A stretch of 44,764 nucleotides of DNA from the NCBI GenBank assembly GCA_005772765.1, contig SXIR01000197.1:1-44764 (forward strand), written 5' to 3'. The notes below the pieces were generated by a model. The model ran no database searches, was not told the origin of the DNA, and worked only from the letters and a program-made list of their open reading frames with translations. Numbering within the stretch: position 1 is the first letter of the stretch; the number at the start of each line of letters is the position of its first letter. The translations under genes were made by a program, and so were the position numbers. Shown piece after piece: positions 1-9,264 of the stretch. This DNA is from Actinomycetota bacterium. Its GTDB lineage: Bacteria; Actinomycetota; Acidimicrobiia; IMCC26256; PALSA-610.

Positions 1-5
1 CGACG

Positions 6-515
6 TCAGGGTGCGCGGTAGAAGGGGTTCCACACATCGACTCGCATGAGCTGTGACAACCGCGGTTCACGGCGCGATCCGGCGCGCAGGGCGTCGACCA
101 TCGCGGCGCGATTGTTCGCGAACACAGCATCGGGATCGGCCGCGGCCGGGTTGACCCACACGGCGACGATGAGCAACAGGTCGTCGACCCGGGATCGATC
201 GATGACTCGCGCGTCGAGCGCGTCGAGGATGCCAGCGGCGACGCCGGCCTGGGCGGCTCCCCAAGTGAGTTCGCCGTGGCGGTCGTCGGCGATCGTGGCC
301 TTGTTCACGAAGAGGGTGAGCGGCTTGACCGCGAGGCCCGGCTGAGCGATGACCATGAACGGCGTGTGGCCTGGGCTCGGATGCGCGAGTGCCGTTGCCC
401 AAGCGGTTTCGACGGGTCCGCCGAACGCGCCCAGCACGGTGTTGACGTGTGCGGCGTCGGGACCGTCGCCGACGAACCCTTCACCGATCTGGGTGACGAA
501 AGCAGTCGGGGTCAT
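6..515 (-). CDS. fae: Formaldehyde-activating enzyme (Fae) family protein
   Basis: Protein MTPTAFVTQIGEGFVGDGPDAAHVNTVLGAFGGPVETAWATALAHPSPGHTPFMVIAQPGLAVKPLTLFVNKATI... shows the Fae signature (IGE.fVGdG.daAH....G...GPV, P.LAVKP.TL.V.K.TI, DDLLLIV.V..NP.A.D). Start taken at the ATG at 515, which overlaps the upstream TGA (ATGA). Confidence 0.85.
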   Translation of the reverse strand: MTPTAFVTQIGEGFVGDGPDAAHVNTVLGAFGGPVETAWATALAHPSPGHTPFMVIAQPGLAVKPLTLFVNKATIADDRHGELTWGAAQAGVAAGILDALDARVIDRSRVDDLLLIVAVWVNPAAADPDAVFANNRAAMVDALRAGSRREPRLSQLMRVDVWNPFYRAP

Positions 516-1336
516 TGCGCGCCGATCGATTCGGTTCGTCCGTACCGAGCGCGTTTGAGCCCGTCGGAACTGTTGGTGCCCGGCATGGTGTCGTAGCCGA
601 GCAGACCGACGATGCGCGGCGTTGCGCCCACCACGGGGGCAACGCGATGCAACGAGTGCCGGCCCATGAACACCATCAATGTTCCCGGCAACATCGGGTA
701 AACGCGAACGAGATCGTCGGCGTCGCCGTTCATCACTCGGGCTACATCCTCGTAATGCTCGTGCGTCGCGTCGCGAATGTTGCGCGCGCATTCGAACTCA
801 CCACCGGCCTCGCTGCTTTGGATCGCGAGCGAGACAACGAAGTCGGTGCTGTCGTAGTGCCAACCTTGGACATGGTCGTGTTCCATGATCGTGAGATTGA
901 GCGCGCCGAGCGGGTCGTCCATTCGGAAGAGGGGACTGCATTGGAGCACCGCGGCCAGAAAGTCGGTCATGCCGTCCCATTCGAACAGACGTCGAATGGG
1001 ATTGGATTCGGCAACGAGGTCGTAGGCGATCACCCAGGTCCGGGATCGTTGCACGATGCGACGTGGGTGGCCGTCGGGCTGGGCTTCGTCGGGTGGTTCG
1101 AGGTACGCGGTTCCGGCGGAGTTCTGCAGGTGGGCGTTGGTCTGGGCCGCCATTGCGTCTGCCGCCACCTGGTCGGATGATTCGGGGCGGAGGAATCCCG
1201 TCAGTGCCGCGACGCCACGCTCGGCGAGCGACGCACGCGCCTCGGCGATCACCGCTTTCGTGGTGGGTGAAGCGAGGTCGTGGATCGGGTATCGGTCGAT
1301 GTCGACGAGGGTTGCGAGCTCGCGGACGTCCAGCAC
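512..1336 (-). CDS. 2OG-Fe(II) oxygenase (ArpA/HalD-BesD-like family, HxD retained)
   Basis: Motif WHYDSTDFVVSLAIQSSEAGGEFE plus distal HSLHRVAPV fits a cupin-fold 2-oxoglutarate/Fe(II) oxygenase. Confidence 0.8.
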   Translation of the reverse strand: MLDVRELATLVDIDRYPIHDLASPTTKAVIAEARASLAERGVAALTGFLRPESSDQVAADAMAAQTNAHLQNSAGTAYLEPPDEAQPDGHPRRIVQRSRTWVIAYDLVAESNPIRRLFEWDGMTDFLAAVLQCSPLFRMDDPLGALNLTIMEHDHVQGWHYDSTDFVVSLAIQSSEAGGEFECARNIRDATHEHYEDVARVMNGDADDLVRVYPMLPGTLMVFMGRHSLHRVAPVVGATPRIVGLLGYDTMPGTNSSDGLKRARYGRTESIGAQ

Positions 1337-1403
1337 GGCCGCGACCGTAGGCCACGCGGGCGGACGCCGGGCAGCCGAGTCGTTCTCGCGTTACGTTTGC
1401 GCG

Positions 1404-2513
1404 ATGACGCCGCGCCCGATGTTGCTGGTCGGAACCCGTAAGGGGATCTTCACGATTCGCCCCGATCTACCGGGTGTTGTCGCTGATCCAGCGCTGCTGG
1501 GCCACATCGCGCAACACGTTGTCAGCGACCCGCGTTCGGGCCGCATCGTCGCGGCGGTGGGTACCGGTCATCTCGGTCCGACGGTGATGTGGTCCGACGA
1601 TCTCGGCACGACCTGGACCGAGGCGCGCCGACCTCCGGCGTTTCGCAGCGGAGAGCGTTTGGAACGTGCGCTGCGAGCCACCTTCTGGTTGACCCCGAGC
1701 GTGGCGACCGAACCCGACGTTTGGTACCTGGGCGGCTCACCCCAAGGCCTGTTTCGCAGCGACGATGCTGGCGACACGTGGTCGCCGGTCGACGGTTGGA
1801 ACGACCACCCGCAGTGGGAGACGTGGTGCGAGTGGCCCGACGAGAACACGCCGGATGGCTCGATGTTGCACTCGATCAACGTCGATCCGCGCGATGCGAA
1901 ACACCTGTACCTGGGGCTCTCATCCGGCGGTGTCTTCGAGAGCACCGATCACGGTGCGGACTGGGCGCCGCTCAATCAGGGATGCCTCGCGTCATTCGCG
2001 CCGGTGCCCGATCCCGAGTTCGGCCATGATCCCCATTGCGTTCGCCTGCATCCGCAACGTCCGGATCGGCTCTACCAACAGAATCACTGCGGCATCTACC
2101 GAATCGACCGCCCTTCCGACCGATGGGAACGGATCGGCGACAACATGCCGACGGACATCGGTGACATCGGATTTCCGATCGAACTGCACCCTCGCGACCC
2201 CGACACGGTGTGGGTGTTCCCCATGGATGGCACCGACGTGTGGCCGCGGACGAGTCCAGGAGGACGACCTTCGGTGTATCGCAGTCGCGACGCCGGGCAA
2301 TCATGGGAGGCGTGCACGGCGGGCCTGCCCGGGCGTGCGTGGTTCACGGTGAAGCGCCAGGCCATGACGACCGACCTCGGTGACCCGGTCGGCGTGTACT
2401 TCGGGACCACGAGCGGTGAGGTCTGGTCGAGTGTCGATGAAGGCGATACCTGGTCGTGTCTCGCGGCCCACCTGCCCGAGATCTACTCGATCGAGTGCGC
2501 GCACGCGTCGTGA
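1404..2513 (+). CDS. BNR/sortilin-type beta-propeller protein (exo-sialidase-like fold)
   Basis: Repeated S.D.G.TW motifs (WSDDLGTTWTE, RSDDAGDTWSP, ESTDHGADWAP, RSRDAGQSWEA, SSVDEGDTWSC). Confidence 0.8.
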   Translation: MTPRPMLLVGTRKGIFTIRPDLPGVVADPALLGHIAQHVVSDPRSGRIVAAVGTGHLGPTVMWSDDLGTTWTEARRPPAFRSGERLERALRATFWLTPSVATEPDVWYLGGSPQGLFRSDDAGDTWSPVDGWNDHPQWETWCEWPDENTPDGSMLHSINVDPRDAKHLYLGLSSGGVFESTDHGADWAPLNQGCLASFAPVPDPEFGHDPHCVRLHPQRPDRLYQQNHCGIYRIDRPSDRWERIGDNMPTDIGDIGFPIELHPRDPDTVWVFPMDGTDVWPRTSPGGRPSVYRSRDAGQSWEACTAGLPGRAWFTVKRQAMTTDLGDPVGVYFGTTSGEVWSSVDEGDTWSCLAAHLPEIYSIECAHAS

Positions 2514-2779
2514 ACCGGATCACCGTTCGTATCCCCACGCCCTTGCGCTCGTATACCGCGCAGGCAGCCGTGGTCACGGCTGCGGGAACGACGGTTGCCG
2601 AGGTGTTGGCCGATCTCGACCGTCAGTTCCGGGGATTGCGCTTTCGCGTCGTCGACGAACAAAACCGGCTGCGCAAACACATGAAGATCTTCGTCGGTGA
2701 GGAGTCGGTGCGCGATCTCGCAACACCGCTCACCGGATCGGTCGAACTCACGCTCATGCAAGCGCTGTCCGGAGGTTGA
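2510..2779 (+). CDS. MoaD/ThiS-family ubiquitin-like small protein ending in Gly-Gly
   Basis: VNRITVRIPTPLRSYTAQAAVVTAAGTTVAEVLADLDRQFRGLRFRVVDEQNRLRKHMKIFVGEESVRDLATPLTGSVELTLMQALSGG; GTG start overlaps the preceding stop (GTGA). Confidence 0.8.
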   Translation: MNRITVRIPTPLRSYTAQAAVVTAAGTTVAEVLADLDRQFRGLRFRVVDEQNRLRKHMKIFVGEESVRDLATPLTGSVELTLMQALSGG

Positions 2780-2781
2780 CC

Positions 2782-3549
2782 TCAGCTCGCTCGACGCGCC
2801 GGATCTTGCCCGTAGAACTCGCCGAGCACCCCATACAAGTCGGGGTGCTCATCGCGCAGCCGCGTCGCACGGCAGAAGAACGCTTCGGTGGCAACGGCGA
2901 AAAACTCACCCGGGTTGGTCGCGCCGTATCGGTCGAGCACCGAGCCAGCACCCGACCGGAGCCGCTCGAACTCGGCGGTGCAGACCCGGACCCAGCGGTT
3001 GTGGAGGTCGGCGTCGAGGATCGGGGTGCCGTCGATGACCCGGTCGAGAAGATCGAGTTTGTGGGCGAACTCGTGCAGGACGACGTTGTGACCGTGCTCG
3101 GGTTGTCGACAGCCCCGCAGTGATGCATCCCATGCGAGCAGCACGGGGCCGCGACGGTCGTGCGCGACCCCGACCACCGTCGAGGTCTCGGCGTGGATAC
3201 CGCCGATACCGCCGTTACCGCCGATACCGATGGCGCGGGGCCTCGTCAAGCGCATGGTGGTCGGATGCACGATGATCGACGGCACGTCGTCGAAGACCGA
3301 CAGCTCGAGCGCGATCGCCAAGATCGAGGCCTGCGCCGCAATCGTGACCCGATGCTCGTCCGTGATGACGAAGCCTTGCGCGGCCTCCCAACGCTTGGAG
3401 AGCAGCACATCCATTGCCTCGACAGCGTTGAGGATCTCGTCGTCGTCGAGCGTGTTCCACATCGCGACGTTCGCGTCCACGATCGCTTCCCACGCATCCG
3501 GACGACGGCCCGCTGCGCCGGAACCGTCGCGTCCGCGCCAGAACCTCAC
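2782..3549 (-). CDS. MtfA-family zinc metallopeptidase
   Basis: HEFAHKLDLLD zinc-binding motif and downstream NPGEFFAVATEAFF, characteristic of the MtfA/DUF980 family; GTG start overlaps the upstream stop. Confidence 0.85.
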   Translation of the reverse strand: MRFWRGRDGSGAAGRRPDAWEAIVDANVAMWNTLDDDEILNAVEAMDVLLSKRWEAAQGFVITDEHRVTIAAQASILAIALELSVFDDVPSIIVHPTTMRLTRPRAIGIGGNGGIGGIHAETSTVVGVAHDRRGPVLLAWDASLRGCRQPEHGHNVVLHEFAHKLDLLDRVIDGTPILDADLHNRWVRVCTAEFERLRSGAGSVLDRYGATNPGEFFAVATEAFFCRATRLRDEHPDLYGVLGEFYGQDPARRAS

Positions 3550-4949
3550 GCGCGACACGCGTCGGGGATCTCGGTCGCGCCCTGCGTCGCGACGTCGCAA
3601 TAGGTGCGGCGGCTGACGAGCCAACGGCCGTCGATCTGGATCGCCTTCCCGGGCAGGCGGTCGAGCACCGCTGCGCCATCGAGGAGGAGTGTGTAGGTGA
3701 CCTCGGCGTGGCTCGCATCGGTCAACGTGATCGCGTCGAGCCGAACTTCGATGCGTTCAGCGATGGCTTTGGTGCGCTCGTACATCGCAAAGAACGACTC
3801 GCGGAGCAGTTCGGCGTCTTCCAGCGCGGTCAGTTTCACTTCGGGATCGCTGACCGATCCGGCGAACAGCGTGTTGAATGCGTCCGAGATCGCTTGGCGG
3901 GTGGGTTCGTCGGGCGGGCCGCCGCCGACCGCGATCGTGGTGCTCGGCAGTGGGGGCATCGTTGCCGCCGATGCCGCGGTTCGCTGCTCGGCGCTCACCG
4001 AGCACACCAGCGTCGCGATCACGCCCGTGTGATCGGAGGGATGCGCCAGGGGTCCGTCGCTCGGCGCGCCGTTGAACAGCCCACTGGCGTCGACGACGTC
4101 GCAGCCGCGCGCGTCGCTGACGAACAGGTAGTCGATGCGCTCTCGTTGCCGACTCGTCGGGTCGATCAAGTCGGCCATCGCATCGTCGACGCGACCGCTG
4201 GTGCACTGATCGCCAGTGACGGGATCGCATTCGGCGTTGCCGGCCGCGAGGTGCGTGTCGACGTATCCAGCATCGCGCAGCGACGCGATCGTCGGTTCGG
4301 TCGGCGTCGCGTTGAGATCGCCGCCGATGACGACCACGGCATTGTCGTCGGCGAACTCCTCGGCGTGCGCCACGACCTGGCGCATCTGACACGTGTTGAC
4401 CGAGTCGGCGACGGCGCACGGTGGAGGACACGTCGTCGCGTCGCACGGCCGATCGTCACTGCTGCTCGCGAGGTGGGTCGAGAAGTAGTCGACCAGTCCG
4501 ACCTCAGCCTGCACGCGCACCCAGTACGCGCTCCGCAACGGACCCGCGAGGCGGAACCGCCGGTGCCCGACGACGGGCAGCGTGCTCAGCACGGCTTCGC
4601 GGTCGAGGCTCGGATCGTCATCCCACACGATCTCGTACTCACAGATCGACAGCGCATTGCGGAGTTCGTCGACGGTCCGTTGATTGGCCTCCTGCACGCT
4701 CACGACTTCGGGGCAGTCTGCGGCCGCGAGTTGGTCGGCGAAGAGCGCGACCCGACCGGGAAGATCGCAGCGGTCGGAGTCGTCGGGGCACGCCGTGCCG
4801 TGCAACAAATTGATTGACACGACTCGCAGCGATGCCGATGTCGCGCTGGGCGCAGAGGTTCCCGGCGGTCCCGCGATTGGTTCCTCGGACGAGCAACCCA
4901 TCAGTCCGACAACGAGTGCCAGCACAATCGAGGTCAGTCGGGTTCGCAC
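3546..4949 (-). CDS. Secreted lipoprotein: endonuclease/exonuclease/phosphatase (EEP) domain plus C-terminal NTF2-like segment
   Basis: Lipobox-like LVVGLMGCSS; EEP motifs (VSINLLHG, VSVQEAN, VVIGGDLNATP, RIDYLFVSD, HPSDHTGVIATL); a C-terminal ~130 aa follows the nuclease domain. Confidence 0.75.
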   Translation of the reverse strand: MRTRLTSIVLALVVGLMGCSSEEPIAGPPGTSAPSATSASLRVVSINLLHGTACPDDSDRCDLPGRVALFADQLAAADCPEVVSVQEANQRTVDELRNALSICEYEIVWDDDPSLDREAVLSTLPVVGHRRFRLAGPLRSAYWVRVQAEVGLVDYFSTHLASSSDDRPCDATTCPPPCAVADSVNTCQMRQVVAHAEEFADDNAVVVIGGDLNATPTEPTIASLRDAGYVDTHLAAGNAECDPVTGDQCTSGRVDDAMADLIDPTSRQRERIDYLFVSDARGCDVVDASGLFNGAPSDGPLAHPSDHTGVIATLVCSVSAEQRTAASAATMPPLPSTTIAVGGGPPDEPTRQAISDAFNTLFAGSVSDPEVKLTALEDAELLRESFFAMYERTKAIAERIEVRLDAITLTDASHAEVTYTLLLDGAAVLDRLPGKAIQIDGRWLVSRRTYCDVATQGATEIPDACRA

Positions 4950-4986
4950 GACGCCAGACGTTACGGCGCGCGTACGATGCCGCGTC

Positions 4987-6453
4987 GTGCAGCCGCAGCG
5001 CGCCACGCAACCGGACCGCACCCTGCGTTTCGCGGTGATCGGCGCGGGGATGGCGGGCATCCTGGCCGCCATCCGGCTGAGCGAACGAGGCCACGATGCC
5101 GTCACCGTCTACGAGAAGGGCGGTACCGTCGGCGGGACGTGGCGAGAGAACACCTATCCCGGCCTCGCGTGTGACGTTCCGTCGCAGCTGTATTCCTACT
5201 CCTTCGCACCGAATCCGGACTGGACCCATCCGTACTCACCGGGTCCACAAATCCAGCAGTACTTCGAACGAGTCGCGGCCGACTACGGCGTCGTCGCTCG
5301 CACGCGATTCAACGACGAGGTGACGTCGCTGCGGTGGGACGGAACGGCCTGGCAGCTCACGACTGCGGCCGGTCACCGCGATGTCGTCGACGTGGTGATC
5401 GCGGCGACGGGAGTGCTACACCACCCGAACGTCCCTGTCATCGAAGGCCTCGACTCCTTCGAAGGCCACTGCTTTCATAGTGCGCGTTGGGATCACGCCG
5501 TCACGATTGACAACGCCCGAGTCGGCATCGTCGGCACCGGATCGACAGGCGTGCAGATCATCAGCGCGATTCGTGATCGAGTCGACGCGCTGGTCGTGTT
5601 CCAACGAACCCCGCAATGGGTGCTCCCGATGCCGAACGATCCGTTCGGCCCCGAACTACTCGAGCGCCACCAAGATCTCGACCTGCTCCGCGCGACGCAC
5701 GCGAAACTCTCCGAGTTGTTCGGCAAGTTCTCGAACGCCGTCATCGACGCCGACTCGCCCGAGGCTGCGATGATCGGCCAAGCCTGCCTCGACAATCTCG
5801 AAACGAACGTGCGCGACCCAGCGTTGCGCGAGCGGTTGCGGCCCGACTACCGCGCCGCCTGTAAACGCCTCATCGCGTCGCCCGACTACTACGACGCGAT
5901 GCAAGCGTCGACCGTCGAGTTGGTCACCGATCCGATCGTCGGCGTCGAGCCTGATGGCGTGCGTACCGCCGACGATCGGCTCCACGAACTCGACGTGTTG
6001 GTGTTGGCGACCGGGTTCCACGCCGATTGGTTCGTGCGGCCGATGCAGGTCGTGGGCCGAGACCAACGCACGATCGACGACTTCTGGACACCGCGCCCGC
6101 TGGCGTACCTGTCCATGACCGTGCCCGGGTTTCCCAACCTGTTCATGATCAACGGCCCCAACGGCCCGGTCGGCAACTTCTCGCTCATCGAGGTCGCCGA
6201 GTACCAGTTCGCCTACGTCGATCAGTTGCTCGACCGGTTGCGAAACGGCGCGGCGACGATCGAGCCTCGCCTCGACGCAACCGAAGCGCTCGAAGCCGAA
6301 CGGGTCGCGGCATCGCGGCAGTCAGTCTGGGTCACAGGATGTCGGAGTTGGTACCTCGACGATCGGGGGGTACCAGCCACGTGGCCGTGGACCTTCGATC
6401 GGTTCCGCGAGGTGATGGCGGAGCCCGACTGGTCGGCCTATGCCGTGACATGA
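4987..6453 (+). CDS. Flavin-containing monooxygenase (Baeyer-Villiger type)
   Basis: FAVIGAGMAGILAAIRL FAD motif, GGTWRENTYPGLACDVPSQLYSYSF, F.G..FHSARWDH, VGIVGTGSTGVQII NADP motif. Confidence 0.9.
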   Translation: MQPQRATQPDRTLRFAVIGAGMAGILAAIRLSERGHDAVTVYEKGGTVGGTWRENTYPGLACDVPSQLYSYSFAPNPDWTHPYSPGPQIQQYFERVAADYGVVARTRFNDEVTSLRWDGTAWQLTTAAGHRDVVDVVIAATGVLHHPNVPVIEGLDSFEGHCFHSARWDHAVTIDNARVGIVGTGSTGVQIISAIRDRVDALVVFQRTPQWVLPMPNDPFGPELLERHQDLDLLRATHAKLSELFGKFSNAVIDADSPEAAMIGQACLDNLETNVRDPALRERLRPDYRAACKRLIASPDYYDAMQASTVELVTDPIVGVEPDGVRTADDRLHELDVLVLATGFHADWFVRPMQVVGRDQRTIDDFWTPRPLAYLSMTVPGFPNLFMINGPNGPVGNFSLIEVAEYQFAYVDQLLDRLRNGAATIEPRLDATEALEAERVAASRQSVWVTGCRSWYLDDRGVPATWPWTFDRFREVMAEPDWSAYAVT

Positions 6454-6479
6454 TTCGCGCGAGCACCCGATCCGTCGTG

Positions 6480-6508
6480 GGCGGTCCGCAGGCGACCCGC
6501 GGACCGCC
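6480..6508. terminator. Hairpin between convergent genes (possible bidirectional terminator)
   Basis: 10-bp stem GGCGGTCCGC / GCGGACCGCC with a 9-nt loop between the convergent ends of the 4987-6453 and 6524-7348 genes; no clear U-tract. Confidence 0.5.
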
Positions 6509-6523
6509 GGCCGCGAAACGCGG

Positions 6524-7348
6524 CTACGACGTGCGGTAGTCGCCGAAGGGCGCGTCACGCTCCTGCAACGCGTTTCGCAGCCCTTCGGAGCGGGCCTTGC
6601 CGATGAAGGTCTGCATTGCCCGAGCATGGGTGCCGAGTGCGCAGAGTTCGGTGCCCTGACGGATGCCGGTGCGCATCCCCATGATCTCCATTTGGCGGTG
6701 CACGACACGCTTGTTCATCTGCACCAGTTCGGGTTCGACGAGCGCGACACGCCCAGCGACCTCGAGGACTTCGGCCTCGAGTTGATCGGCGGGGAAGGCT
6801 CGGTTGGCCCAGCCGAGTTCGGCCGCTTCGGTGCCGGTGAGCGAGTCGCCGGTGATCATCATCTCCATCGCGCGACGCATCCCGACGAACCACGCGTGAA
6901 AGTGCATGTCACCAACGCCGAATCGGACGGCCGGATACCCCATCTGGGCGTCTTCGGCGATGAAGACGAGGTCGCATCCGGTCGCAAGCTCACTGCCGCC
7001 CGCGAGGCAGTAGCCGTGAACTTGTGCGATCACCGGTTTGGCGAGGTCCCAGATGCTCATCCAGCCTTCGGTGACGTGGCGCGGCCATTGCCCGTCTCCC
7101 CCCGGCGTGTAGAACGGCATCTCCTCGCCGATGTTGCCGTCACCAAGTTCATAGCCCGCGGAGAAACAGCTCCCCGCGCCGCGGATGATCGTGACCCGGA
7201 CGTCGGGGTCCTGGTCGTTGCGCCGCAGTTGGTCCAGGATGGCGCCGCGTAATGGATGATTGAGCGCATTGCGCTTGTCGGGACGATTCAGGGTGATCCG
7301 AGCCACGTGGGGCGCGGGCATGTCGGTCAGGATCACAGGTTCGCTCAT
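6524..7348 (-). CDS. Enoyl-CoA hydratase/isomerase family protein
   Basis: ITLNRPDKRNALN, GAGSCFSAGYEL, PVIAQVHGYCLAGGSELATGCDLVFIAEDAQMGYPAVR. Confidence 0.9.
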   Translation of the reverse strand: MSEPVILTDMPAPHVARITLNRPDKRNALNHPLRGAILDQLRRNDQDPDVRVTIIRGAGSCFSAGYELGDGNIGEEMPFYTPGGDGQWPRHVTEGWMSIWDLAKPVIAQVHGYCLAGGSELATGCDLVFIAEDAQMGYPAVRFGVGDMHFHAWFVGMRRAMEMMITGDSLTGTEAAELGWANRAFPADQLEAEVLEVAGRVALVEPELVQMNKRVVHRQMEIMGMRTGIRQGTELCALGTHARAMQTFIGKARSEGLRNALQERDAPFGDYRTS

Positions 7349-7410
7349 AACCCGAGTCTGCGCGGGAGCCGACGGCATGCACAAACCCGCATCCCCCTAG
7401 CCTGGCTGCG

Positions 7411-8391
7411 ATGTCGGTTGCGACCGCGATCCGAACTACATCCGAGCCACGACCGTCGCGCGGCCGCGCGCTGCTCGTGGGTTCGATCGTCACCTTTGTG
7501 GCCGGACTCCCGACCTTTTTCAACCGAACCGACCTTCCCGCGCTCGAGAACTGGGGCACGATCCACCTCGCGTTGGTGCTCCAAGCCCTGCCGTTCCTCG
7601 TGCTCGGCGTGGTGGTCAGTGCGGTGCTCTCGACATTCGTCGCGCCAGGTGCCATGGCGCGAGTCGTCCCGCGCACGACCATCGTGGCGGTACCGGTCGC
7701 CGCGTTGGCGGCCGCCGCCCTCCCGGGTTGCGAGTGCAGCTCGGTGCCCGTCGCCGGACGGTTGGTGTCGCGTGGGGTCCCACCAGCCGCGGCGCTGACG
7801 TTCTTGCTCGCCGCACCGGCGATCAACCCGATCGTCCTCATCGCGACGTCAGTCGCGTTTCCCGGGCGTCCGGAGATGGTCGCCGCTCGCTTCGTCGCCT
7901 CGTTTCTTGCCGCCACCGTTGTGGGTTTGCTGTGGTCACGCCGTCGCGACGCATCGACGTTGCGCTTCCGTGGCCACGAGCACACAGGCACTCCGGCCGA
8001 GCGTTTCACGAGCACGGTGACCCACGACTTCGTCCAGGCGGGCGGTTTTCTGGTGATGGGCGCGGCAATCGTCGCAACCATTCAGACGGTCGTTGCGCCG
8101 ACGACGCTGCAGCGACTCGGCGGCCAAGGTGTCGTAGCGGTGGTCCTGCTGTCGCTGGCCGCGTTTGCGATGTCGTTGTGTTCCGAGGCGGATGCGTTCG
8201 TCGCAGCGGGAATGGCGCAATTCTCGCCGACCGCTCGGCTTGCCTTCTTGGTGGTCGGACCGATGGTCGACGTCAAGTTGGTACTCATGCAAGCGGGCAG
8301 CTTCGGACGTGACTTCGCAGTGCGGTTCGCTCCCTTGACGTTCGTGTGCGCCGTCGCCAGCGCGTCGCTCGTGGGCTGGGTGATGTTGTGA
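7411..8391 (+). CDS. Permease of the YraQ/UPF0718 (DUF318) family
   Basis: Polytopic membrane protein with ALPGCECSSVPVAGRLVSRGVPPAAALTFLLAAPAINPIVLIAT and LCSEADAFVAAGM. Confidence 0.85.
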   Translation: MSVATAIRTTSEPRPSRGRALLVGSIVTFVAGLPTFFNRTDLPALENWGTIHLALVLQALPFLVLGVVVSAVLSTFVAPGAMARVVPRTTIVAVPVAALAAAALPGCECSSVPVAGRLVSRGVPPAAALTFLLAAPAINPIVLIATSVAFPGRPEMVAARFVASFLAATVVGLLWSRRRDASTLRFRGHEHTGTPAERFTSTVTHDFVQAGGFLVMGAAIVATIQTVVAPTTLQRLGGQGVVAVVLLSLAAFAMSLCSEADAFVAAGMAQFSPTARLAFLVVGPMVDVKLVLMQAGSFGRDFAVRFAPLTFVCAVASASLVGWVML

Positions 8392-9215
8392 GCCGACGCG
8401 ACGCGACGGCGGCGATGTTGGCGGTTGGGCTCCTCGCGCTCCACGTCGGGTTGTCAGATCGGATCCTGACGTTCTTGCGACCGCAGATGCGGCCATACCT
8501 GGTCATCAGCGGAGCTGTGCTCGCCGTGGTCGCCGTGGTCGTTCTCCTCGCAGAGCAGCGTGTCGCGTCGCGTGCTCCGGTCACCACGCGGGGAACAGAC
8601 GCGGATCACGGCGGCGATGAACATCGAGGGCACGACCACGACCACGACCACGACCGTGGACACCGGGCGTCCCGGGCCGGATGGATGTTGTTGTTGCCGA
8701 TGTTCGTTGCGGTCGTGGTGGCACCCGGAACCCTTGGGGCTTGGGCGGCCGACCGCCAACGCGGGGTCATGTTCGCCGGGACCTACGACTTCGATGTGGG
8801 ACCGTTCTTGCAGGCCCACGCCATCGCAGGCACCGTCCCCGAGATGCGCCTCATCGATTTCTCGACCGCGGCGGCCGACGAAGCCGATCGTGCCCAACTC
8901 GCCGCTGTGAGCGTGCAGCTGACGGGGTTCATCAACCGGTCCGACGCCGACGCGGAAGTTCCCGACGAAGTGATGCTCGATCGGTTCATCGTCGGGTGCT
9001 GCGTGGCCGACGCCGCGCTGCTCGAGGTACGGCTCTCGGGTGAGATTCCAATGGAACTCGAGTCCGAACAATGGGTCGTGGTGACCGTCCGCTTCGACCC
9101 CGAGGCGTCGCCTCTGGCCACCGATGTTCGTCGTGGCGAGTCGCCCGTTGCCCGCGTCGAGAGCGTTCGTCCGATCGACCCGCCGAACGAGCCGTACGAA
9201 TACCTGTACGGTTGA
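8388..9215 (+). CDS. TIGR03943-type putative permease subunit/repeat protein with His/Asp-rich loop
   Basis: Overlaps the YraQ-like permease (GTGA); N-terminal TM helices, then DADHGGDEHRGHDHDHDHDRGH, then a soluble C-terminal domain with FIVGCCVADA. Confidence 0.75.
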   Translation: MSRRDATAAMLAVGLLALHVGLSDRILTFLRPQMRPYLVISGAVLAVVAVVVLLAEQRVASRAPVTTRGTDADHGGDEHRGHDHDHDHDRGHRASRAGWMLLLPMFVAVVVAPGTLGAWAADRQRGVMFAGTYDFDVGPFLQAHAIAGTVPEMRLIDFSTAAADEADRAQLAAVSVQLTGFINRSDADAEVPDEVMLDRFIVGCCVADAALLEVRLSGEIPMELESEQWVVVTVRFDPEASPLATDVRRGESPVARVESVRPIDPPNEPYEYLYG

Positions 9216-9264
9216 CCGGTCCGCACCGACGATTCGTGTTCGTCCCATCAGATCGGAGTCCGAC

